Shown here: positions 9,694 through 15,014 of the stretch, piece by piece
Layout of the letters: every line of letters begins with the position of its first letter
Position numbering within the stretch: the first letter of the stretch is position 1
Assembly (NCBI GenBank): GCA_041635475.1
Contig: JBFKVA010000055.1
Coordinates: 1-15,014, forward strand
Source of the DNA: GCA-020352575 sp041635475
Lineage (GTDB): Bacteria > Actinomycetota > Acidimicrobiia > Spongiisociales > JAENVV01
Reading direction: 5' to 3'
DNA length: 15,014 bases
The notes under the pieces: model-generated
What the model was told of the DNA's origin: nothing
The model's database searches: none
What the model saw: only the letters and a program-made list of their open reading frames with translations
Position numbers and translations under genes: made by a program

Positions 9694-10878
9694 GTGGTCG
9701 CGGGCCGCCGGATCCTCCTCGGGGTCACCGGGGGAGTGGCGGCGTACAAGGCCGCCTACCTGTGCCGTCGCCTCCTCGAGCGGGGAGCGAGCGTGAAGGT
9801 GGTGATGACCGAGGCGGCCACCGAGTTCATTGGCGCCCAGACGTTTGCCTCCCTCACCGGCGAGCATCCGCTCGTTCGGCTGTTCGATGACCACCGCGCC
9901 AGCCCGCACACCGAGCTGGGCCAGTGGGCCGAAGCCGTGGTGATCGCCCCTTGTACCACGAACACGCTGGCCAAGCTGGCCCTTGGCATCACCGGGGACG
10001 CGCTCAGTGCCACCGTGTCGGCGTGCGAGGCGCCGCTCTTCGTCGCCCCGGCAATGCACACGGAGATGTGGCTGGCCGACGCCACCCAGGCGCACGTGGA
10101 AGCCCTGGAGGCTCGGGGCGTGGTCATCCTGGGGCCGGACTCGGGCGCCCTGGCCGGCAGCGACGTCGGACCCGGCCGGATGGTGGAGCCCGACGACATC
10201 GTCTCGGCGGTGGAAGAGGCACTCCGCGGTCCCCTGGCGGGTGTCCGGGTGCTCGTCTCCGCCGGGGGAACGAGGGAACCACTGGACCCGGTCCGGTTCA
10301 TCGGCAATCGCTCGAGTGGGAAGATGGGCAACGCGGTGGCGACGGTGGCAGCCCGCCTCGGCGCCGAGGTCACGCTGGTCACGACCATGGCGCCACCTCC
10401 GGGTCGGATGCGCCTCATCGAAGTGGAGTCAGCCGAGGAGATGGCCGCCGCCGTGTGGGCCGAGGCCCCGCAGGTGGATGTGGCCGTGCTCACTGCGGCC
10501 GTCGCCGACTACCGGCCCTCCGATCCCGTGTCGCACAAGCTGCGACGGGCCGACGGGCCACCAACCGTGACCCTGGAGCCGACGCCCGACATCCTCGCGG
10601 GTGTCGCTTCGCTGACCGACCGGCCCTTCCTTGTCGGGTTCGCGGCCGAGGTCGGCTCCCTGGACGGGGCCGTCACCAAGGCCAGGGAGAAAGGGGTGGA
10701 CCTCCTCGTCGGCAACGACGTCGCCAAGCCGGGCTCTGGGTTCGGGACCGACACCAACGAAGTCGTGTTCGTGACCGGGGGCGGCTCGGTCAGCCACCTT
10801 CCCCTGCTCACCAAGGAGGAGGTTGCGGAGCGGCTGTGGGACACCATTGCCGGCCACCTGGCGGCGGCCGACGACTGA
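9694..10878 (+). CDS. coaBC: bifunctional phosphopantothenoylcysteine decarboxylase / phosphopantothenate-cysteine ligase
   Basis: CoaBC (Dfp) performs two steps of coenzyme A synthesis: CoaB joins 4'-phosphopantothenate and cysteine using CTP, then CoaC, an FMN enzyme, decarboxylates the product to 4'-phosphopantetheine. The 394 residues comprise CoaC (about 1-175: GVTGGVAAYKA at 10-20, catalytic H72 in SPHTELGQW, PAMHTEMW at 119-126) and CoaB (about 183-390: SAGGTREPLDPVRFIGNRSSGKMG at 189-212, AAVADYRP at 268-275, K282, VGND at 339-342). The CoaC motif usually reads PxMNxxMW, so His122 replaces Asn, and the loop with the active-site Cys (LACGDVG in E. coli) reads LAGSDVG, without Cys. I recall similar sequences in other actinobacteria. 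The start is GTG at 9694, two bases after the rpoZ stop; the ribosome binding site is weak. Confidence 0.96.
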   Translation: MVAGRRILLGVTGGVAAYKAAYLCRRLLERGASVKVVMTEAATEFIGAQTFASLTGEHPLVRLFDDHRASPHTELGQWAEAVVIAPCTTNTLAKLALGITGDALSATVSACEAPLFVAPAMHTEMWLADATQAHVEALEARGVVILGPDSGALAGSDVGPGRMVEPDDIVSAVEEALRGPLAGVRVLVSAGGTREPLDPVRFIGNRSSGKMGNAVATVAARLGAEVTLVTTMAPPPGRMRLIEVESAEEMAAAVWAEAPQVDVAVLTAAVADYRPSDPVSHKLRRADGPPTVTLEPTPDILAGVASLTDRPFLVGFAAEVGSLDGAVTKAREKGVDLLVGNDVAKPGSGFGTDTNEVVFVTGGGSVSHLPLLTKEEVAERLWDTIAGHLAAADD

Positions 10879-10914
10879 CCCCGGGAACGAGCGAACCGCC
10901 GATCGCCCCGCCCC

Positions 10915-10920
10915 TACACT
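10915..10920 (+). promoter_or_regulatory. -10 element of a likely leaderless metK promoter
   Basis: TACACT fits TANNNT and sits in the 49-base gap between coaBC and metK. Only seven bases separate it from the metK ATG at 10928, so transcription would begin at or within a base or two of the start codon. No Shine-Dalgarno lies in those bases. No good -35 hexamer is seen. Confidence 0.55.
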
Positions 10921-10927
10921 CTCGGGG

Positions 10928-12124
10928 ATGGCGTCTTGGTACTTCTCGTCTGAGAGTGTGACAGAGGGTCACCCCGACAAGGTGGCCGATCGGATCTCCG
11001 ATTCCGTGGTCGACGAGGTCCTGAGCCGGGACAAGTACGCCCGCGTGGCCTGCGAGACCCTCGTCACGACGAACACCGCGATCGTGGCCGGGGAGCTGTA
11101 CACCACCGTCGAGGCCCTGGGGGACCTCGACGTGGAAGGAGCCGTCCGCCGCGCAGTCCGGCACATCGGGTACACGAGCCCCGGCGAGGGATTCGATGCG
11201 GACTCGGTCGAGGTGACGGACCTCATGCATGAGCAGAGCCAGGACATTCGACAAGGCGTCGACCAAGGGGAGGGGCGGGCGGCGTGGCTTCATGATCCGG
11301 GTCTGCTCGGTGCCGGTGACCAGGGCATCATGTTCGGCTACGCCACCGACGAGACCCCGGAGCTGATGCCGCTGCCGATCCAGACCGCCCACAACCTGGC
11401 GTGGGGGCTGTCCGTGCTCCGCAAGTCGGGGACGATCCCGTACCTACGGCCCGACGGCAAGACCCAAGTGACGGTTCGCTACGAGGACGGGCGCCCGGTG
11501 GCGGTGACCCAGGTCCTCGTCTCCACCCAGCATGAGGCAGAGCACCTCGGCAAGGAGGTGACGGTTCCCGAGATCACCGCCGACCTCCGTCGCCACCTCC
11601 CCGACTTCGTTGCGGAAGGACTCCTGGCGGATGCGACGTGGCACGTCAACCCGACTGGCCGGTTCGTCATCGGGGGTCCCGACGGGGACACCGGGCTCAC
11701 TGGACGCAAGATCATCATCGACACCTACGGAGGCTCGGCCCCCCACGGCGGTGGTGCCTTCTCGGGCAAGGACCCATCCAAGGTGGACCGGTCGGCGACG
11801 TACGCCGCCCGGTGGGTCGCCAAGACGGTGGTGGCGGCCGGACTCGCCCGACGCTGCCAGGTGCAGGTGGCGTACGCCATCGGGGTCCCGGAACCGTTCT
11901 CGACGCTCGTCGAAACGTTCGGCACCTCGACGGTGTCCCCGGATCGGATCACCAAGGCGGTCGAGGACGTGTTCGACCTCCGCCCGGCGTGCATCATCTC
12001 GGACCTCGACCTTCTCCGGCCGATCTACGCCGAGACGTCGGCCTACGGCCACTTCGGTCGCGAGGGGCTCCCGTGGGAGTCCACCGATCGGGCGAGGGCC
12101 CTGAGTGACGCTGTCGGCCGGTGA
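10928..12124 (+). CDS. metK: S-adenosylmethionine synthetase (methionine adenosyltransferase)
   Basis: MetK makes S-adenosylmethionine from ATP and methionine, the cell's main methyl donor. The 398-residue length is typical. The N terminus SSESVTEGHPDKVADRISD (7-25) contains catalytic H15 and metal ligand D17. GAGDQGIMFGYA (128-139) is signature 1, and GGGAFSGKDPSKVDRSA (274-290) is signature 2, the phosphate-binding loop. GRFVIGGPDGDTGLTGRK (244-261) and YGHFGREGLPWE (373-384) are further conserved blocks. The ATG at 10928 gives the standard MxxWYFSSESVTEGHPDK start; an upstream in-frame ATG at 10823 would add 35 unrelated residues from the coaBC region. The start has no Shine-Dalgarno but has a close -10 hexamer, so a leaderless mRNA is likely. 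The stop overlaps priA as GTGA. Confidence 0.98.
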   Translation: MASWYFSSESVTEGHPDKVADRISDSVVDEVLSRDKYARVACETLVTTNTAIVAGELYTTVEALGDLDVEGAVRRAVRHIGYTSPGEGFDADSVEVTDLMHEQSQDIRQGVDQGEGRAAWLHDPGLLGAGDQGIMFGYATDETPELMPLPIQTAHNLAWGLSVLRKSGTIPYLRPDGKTQVTVRYEDGRPVAVTQVLVSTQHEAEHLGKEVTVPEITADLRRHLPDFVAEGLLADATWHVNPTGRFVIGGPDGDTGLTGRKIIIDTYGGSAPHGGGAFSGKDPSKVDRSATYAARWVAKTVVAAGLARRCQVQVAYAIGVPEPFSTLVETFGTSTVSPDRITKAVEDVFDLRPACIISDLDLLRPIYAETSAYGHFGREGLPWESTDRARALSDAVGR

Positions 12125-13818
12125 GCCGGGTCCTGCGGATCCTCCCCGATGTGTCCACCTTCGCGGTCGACGACGGGTTCTCCTACCTGGAGCCCGACGA
12201 GCTGGCGGCGGAGCTCGGGTCCCTCGTGCGGGTCCCACTCGGCTCGCGCACCGTGCGCGGTTGGGTCATCGGTGAAGCCGCCGACGACCGCGAGGGCCTT
12301 CGCCCCATCCGCAGGGTGAGTGGCACGCTGCCGGTCTTCGGGCCGAGACAGCTCCAGACCTACCAATGGCTGGCCCATCACTACGTGGCCCCCCTGGCGT
12401 CCATCCTGCGGGCAGCGACCCCGCCGAACCTGCCCACCCGGGTGCCGAGGCCCCCGCAGGACCGGGCCAGAGGCCGGACCCGGCGCGAGCACGTCGCCCT
12501 CCTGGGGGAGGTACGAGAGCGACTCGCCACCGCCGAAGGCTCGATGATCGTCATCGCCCCCACTGCCGTCGAGGTCACGGCGGTAGCCGAGGGGCTCCGT
12601 GATGTGGGCGAGGTCGTCGTGGTCGATCCCGGTGCCTCGGACCGCGAGGTGACGAAAGCGTGGAGTCGGGTGCGCCTCGACGACCGGCTCGTGGTCATCG
12701 GGACCGGACGGATAGCGACGTGGTGGGTCCGGGGTCTCTCGACGGCCGTCCTCCTCGACGAAGGGCGGCGTGCCCACAAGGAGCGACAGACCCCCACCCT
12801 CCATCCGCGGACGATCCTCTCGCATCGAGCCCGCGTCGAGGGGCTGCACTTCATCACGACCGGGCTCGTGCCCACGGTCGAGGTGATCGCCACCGGGGTG
12901 CCCGCCCCCGGCGGGCGTCGGCTCTGGCCCCTCGTCGAGGTGGTCGACCGCACCGAGGAACCACCGGGGCGGGGGGTGATCTCCGAGCGCGCCAAACAGG
13001 CAATCCACCACGCGGTCCGCTCGGGGAAGTCCACGTTCGTGTTCACCCAGCGCCGGGGATACGCACCCGCGTTTCGCTGCACGTCGTGCCGCGAGCTGCG
13101 AAGGTGCGCCTCCTGCGGATCCGCCGCCACCAACGCCGCCATCTGCCCGCGGTGCGGCACGCCCTACGAGCGGTGCCGGGCCTGCGGGGGCCGATCGTTC
13201 GAGCCCCTGGGGGCGGCGGTCGGCCGGGTTCGCGACCTCTTGACGAACCTCCTGGGCGACGAACGGGTGGGCGACGTCGGCTCGGGATCTCCTGTCGTGG
13301 TCGGTACCGAGCGGGATCTCGCGGCGACCGATCCGTTCCACCTGGCCGTCGTCATCGACGCCGATCGAATCCTCCTCGGCCATGACTTCCGGGCGGCCGA
13401 GGACGGCCTGCGCCTGCTGGCCCGGGTTGCCGGCCTCGTCGAACCGGGATCGGGCAACCGGATGATGGTGCAGACCGCGGTTGCGGACCACCGCGCGATC
13501 GTCGCGCTCAGGTCGGGGAACGCGGCCGCTTTCCTGGACGCAGAGCTCATGAATCGCCAAGAGGCTGGGATGCCGCCGGCCGGGGACCTCATCGTCATCG
13601 AGACGCGGGGGGAGGCAACGCTCACCCCCGACGACGTCGACACCCTCACCGGGTACGGCGCAACGGCGTTCGGGCCTCGCCCGTCGAAGACGGGCACGCG
13701 GTGGCTCATCCAAGGGAGGGACCTTGGCCGTGCCAAGACCGCGCTCCGCCCCATCGTGCGCCGGCTCCGGGACGCAGGCTCGCACGTCCGGGTCGACGTC
13801 GATCCACTCGAGCTGTAG
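12121..13818 (+). CDS. priA: PriA-like replication restart protein with degenerate helicase core
   Basis: E. coli PriA is a DNA helicase that reloads the replisome at stalled forks; actinobacterial homologues are shorter and are thought not to be active helicases. This one has 565 residues against 732 in E. coli. The N-terminal 3'-DNA-binding domain (about 1-105) and the zinc region are kept, with all eight Cys (C320, C323, C329, C332, C342, C345, C352, C355). The ATPase motifs are eroded: no GxTGSGKT Walker A is found, the DEEH box is DEGRRAHK (213-220), and the QVAGRAGR motif VI is RVAGLVEPG (434-442). The preceding DADRILLGHDFRAAE (413-427) still aligns with E. coli. A structural role in loading is inferred. 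The GTG start overlaps the metK stop (GTGA), and no better start is seen. Confidence 0.9.
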   Translation: MSRVLRILPDVSTFAVDDGFSYLEPDELAAELGSLVRVPLGSRTVRGWVIGEAADDREGLRPIRRVSGTLPVFGPRQLQTYQWLAHHYVAPLASILRAATPPNLPTRVPRPPQDRARGRTRREHVALLGEVRERLATAEGSMIVIAPTAVEVTAVAEGLRDVGEVVVVDPGASDREVTKAWSRVRLDDRLVVIGTGRIATWWVRGLSTAVLLDEGRRAHKERQTPTLHPRTILSHRARVEGLHFITTGLVPTVEVIATGVPAPGGRRLWPLVEVVDRTEEPPGRGVISERAKQAIHHAVRSGKSTFVFTQRRGYAPAFRCTSCRELRRCASCGSAATNAAICPRCGTPYERCRACGGRSFEPLGAAVGRVRDLLTNLLGDERVGDVGSGSPVVVGTERDLAATDPFHLAVVIDADRILLGHDFRAAEDGLRLLARVAGLVEPGSGNRMMVQTAVADHRAIVALRSGNAAAFLDAELMNRQEAGMPPAGDLIVIETRGEATLTPDDVDTLTGYGATAFGPRPSKTGTRWLIQGRDLGRAKTALRPIVRRLRDAGSHVRVDVDPLEL

Positions 13819-13837
13819 GCCAGTGGCCGGGGGGCGG

Positions 13838-13843
13838 TACCCT
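13838..13843 (+). promoter_or_regulatory. -10 element of a likely leaderless def promoter
   Basis: TACCCT fits TANNNT and lies in the 33-base gap between priA and def (13819-13851). Eight bases separate it from the def ATG at 13852, putting the expected transcription start at or next to the ATG. The intervening bases (TGGCGACC) contain no Shine-Dalgarno. No convincing -35 is seen. Confidence 0.5.
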
Positions 13844-13851
13844 TGGCGACC

Positions 13852-14397
13852 ATGGCCATCTACCCCATACGGACCTTTGGTGACCCGGTGCTGCGGACGC
13901 CGGCGGCACCGGTCTCCGAGATCACCCGGTCGATCCGGAGACTCCTGGACGACATGATCGAGACCATGTACGACGCGCCCGGGGTGGGGCTGGCCGCCCC
14001 CCAGATCGGCGTGTCCAAGCGGGTGTTCGTGTTCGACGCCGGGTTCGAGGCGCAGTGCGTGATCAACCCTGAGCCCATCGCCGTGACCCCCGACGCCGGG
14101 GCTCGTTCCCGGGTGCCGTTCGAGGTGCCCCCGGACTGGGAGGACGCGTGGGTCTTCGACGAGGGCTGCCTGTCGGTGCCCGGCCACTACTGGCCGATCG
14201 CGCGCCAGTCGGTGTACGGGATCAAGGGGTTGGACGAGCACGGTCACGACGTGATCCACGTGGGGGACGAACTCCTCGGTCGAGTCCTCCAGCACGAGTA
14301 CGACCACCTGGACGGCACGCTTCTGCTCGAACGACTCCCCGATCGGGTCCGCAAGAAGGCGCTCAAGGAGTTGCGGGCGGGCGCGGTGAGGATCTAG
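13852..14397 (+). CDS. def: peptide deformylase
   Basis: Def removes the N-formyl group from nascent proteins, a metal-dependent step at the ribosome exit. The 181 residues show motif I GVGLAAPQIG (44-53), motif II EGCLSVPG with metal ligand C106 (104-111), and motif III HEYDHLDG (148-155) with ligands H148 and H152 and catalytic E149. All catalytic residues are intact. Between INPE (71-74) and motif II the spacing is longer than in E. coli by roughly 18 residues, with an Arg/Pro/Trp-rich stretch GARSRVPFEVPPDWEDAW (83-100). The ATG at 13852 gives the classic MAIYPIRTFGDPVLR start; a TTG three codons earlier (13843) is possible but overlaps the -10 hexamer. It probably begins a transcript with fmt, four bases downstream, which encodes the opposing formylation enzyme. 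Confidence 0.97.
   Translation: MAIYPIRTFGDPVLRTPAAPVSEITRSIRRLLDDMIETMYDAPGVGLAAPQIGVSKRVFVFDAGFEAQCVINPEPIAVTPDAGARSRVPFEVPPDWEDAWVFDEGCLSVPGHYWPIARQSVYGIKGLDEHGHDVIHVGDELLGRVLQHEYDHLDGTLLLERLPDRVRKKALKELRAGAVRI
14388..14392 (+). promoter_or_regulatory. Shine-Dalgarno of fmt
   Basis: GAGGA in the last codons of def lies nine bases before the GTG at 14402, supporting that start for fmt. Confidence 0.45.
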
Positions 14398-14401
14398 GAC
14401 G

Positions 14402-15014
14402 GTGCATCGGGCCACGTCGGTCTTCCTGGGCTCACCGCCGGCTGCGATCCCGAGCCTGCTCGCCCTGGCCGAGGCCACGGATCTGCGGGCAGTGGTGACA
14501 CGGCCTCCTGCCAGGCAGGGAAGGGGGCGACGGGTCCATCCCACACCGGTGGCGCAGGCCGCGGATGGCCTGGGCGTGTCGGTCCACGCCCCCGCCGCCA
14601 CCCGGGACCTGTTCGACCTCGACCTTGCCGTCGACCTGGTGGTCGTCGTGGGGTTCGGGGTCCTCATCCCGGGTGAGCTCCTTGGGATTCCCCGGCGTGG
14701 CTTCGTCAACGTCCACTTCTCGCTTCTTCCGCGGTGGAGGGGCGCGGCGCCGGTCGAGCGGGCCATCCTGGCCGGGGATGCGCGCACCGGCGTGTCCGTC
14801 ATGCAGATGGACGCCGGTTTGGACACCGGGCCGGTCCTGGCCACCTCGGAGCGCGCTGTGGGTGACCACGATGCGGGGACCCTGACCGCACTGCTGGCCG
14901 AGGACGGGGCCCGCCTCCTGGTGGCCACCCTGGAGGGCATCGTCGCCGGCACCGTCAAGGCTCGCGACCAGGTCGGTGAGGTGACGTACGCCCACCGACT
15001 CCGAACAGACGAGG
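14402..15014 (+). CDS. fmt: methionyl-tRNA formyltransferase, N-terminal part (runs off the window)
   Basis: Fmt transfers a formyl group from 10-formyltetrahydrofolate to Met-tRNA(fMet) for translation initiation. About 204 codons are visible of the usual 300 or so, with no stop, and the C-terminal tRNA-binding domain is outside. The Rossmann-type transferase domain is clear: VFLGSPPAAIPSLLAL (7-22), GFGVLIPGELL (84-94), the catalytic N103 and H105 in NVHFSLLPRWRGAAPVERAI (103-122), and catalytic D141 in MDAGLDTGPV (136-145). The folate-loop HxSLLP signature reads HFSLLP rather than the common HASLLP. The TYAHRL at the end matches the TYA-x-K/R linker. The start is a GTG four bases after the def stop, with GAGGA upstream; the protein has no earlier in-frame start without entering def. 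The def-fmt pair is a widely conserved operon. Confidence 0.96.
   Translation, partial: MHRATSVFLGSPPAAIPSLLALAEATDLRAVVTRPPARQGRGRRVHPTPVAQAADGLGVSVHAPAATRDLFDLDLAVDLVVVVGFGVLIPGELLGIPRRGFVNVHFSLLPRWRGAAPVERAILAGDARTGVSVMQMDAGLDTGPVLATSERAVGDHDAGTLTALLAEDGARLLVATLEGIVAGTVKARDQVGEVTYAHRLRTDE

Noticed and set aside
10823..10927. Upstream ATG giving a MetK with 35 extra residues
   Set aside because: The extension overlaps coaBC, is not part of the family, and the ATG at 10928 gives the conserved N terminus.
13819..13832. Short palindrome GGCCAGTGGCC after priA as a terminator
   Set aside because: Only a four-base-pair stem with a three-base loop and no T-run; too weak to support.
13843..13851. 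TTG start for def, three codons before the ATG
   Set aside because: The first T belongs to the -10-like TACCCT, and the ATG start gives the typical MAIYPIRTFGDP N terminus.
12043..14958. A very long (971-codon) open frame on the minus strand opposite priA, def and fmt
   Set aside because: Its frame mirrors well-supported plus-strand genes in GC-rich DNA, where stops are rare on the antisense strand. The product is low-complexity, Arg/Gly/Pro/His-rich and matches no family; it also runs through three separate genes and two promoter gaps.

Overview
The window is a dense, one-strand (+) run of core housekeeping genes from a high-G+C bacterium, almost certainly an actinomycetote. The evidence is the combination of an actinobacterial integration host factor (mihF) directly upstream of gmk, a PriA whose helicase motifs are degenerate, a CoaBC with the PAMHTEMW variant motif, and the gene order pyrR-pyrB-pyrC-carA-carB ... 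pyrF-mihF-gmk-rpoZ-coaBC-metK ... priA ... def-fmt, which resembles the mycobacterial chromosome. Two differences argue against a mycobacterium and for a deeper lineage, possibly Acidimicrobiia (inference): pyrD is of class 1B type and lies inside the operon, and the extra genes that interrupt the mycobacterial cluster are missing.

Region 1 (1-8489) is a de novo pyrimidine (UMP) operon: the 3' end of pyrR, then pyrB, pyrC, carA, carB, pyrD and pyrF. Every junction is a stop/start overlap (ATGA, TGATG or GTGA), so the genes are probably one transcript with coupled translation. The encoded steps run from glutamine and bicarbonate to orotate, plus the final decarboxylation. Orotate phosphoribosyltransferase (pyrE) is not here, and neither is pyrK, the usual partner of class 1B PyrD.

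Region 2 (8490-10878) holds mihF, gmk, rpoZ and coaBC: a nucleoid protein, guanylate kinase, the RNA polymerase omega subunit and the bifunctional coenzyme A enzyme. A strong ribosome binding site precedes mihF, and a GC-rich hairpin in the last codons of pyrF may partly separate it from the pyr operon. Region 3 (10879-13818) is metK-priA, overlapping by GTGA. Region 4 (13819-15014) is def and the 5' part of fmt, the pair that removes and adds the N-formyl group of initiator Met. Both metK and def have a TANNNT -10 hexamer only 7-8 bases before the ATG and no Shine-Dalgarno sequence, suggesting leaderless mRNAs.

I see no mobile element, tRNA/rRNA, CRISPR array, phage gene or obvious horizontally acquired island, and no undescribed multi-gene system. 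There is no gene-free stretch over 300 bases; the longest gap is 73 bases. The points worth a second look are local: a Tyr in place of the substrate-binding Asn in PyrC, a class 1B PyrD without pyrK, altered CoaBC active-site motifs, a Def insertion, an ATPase-dead-looking PriA, and the leaderless promoters.
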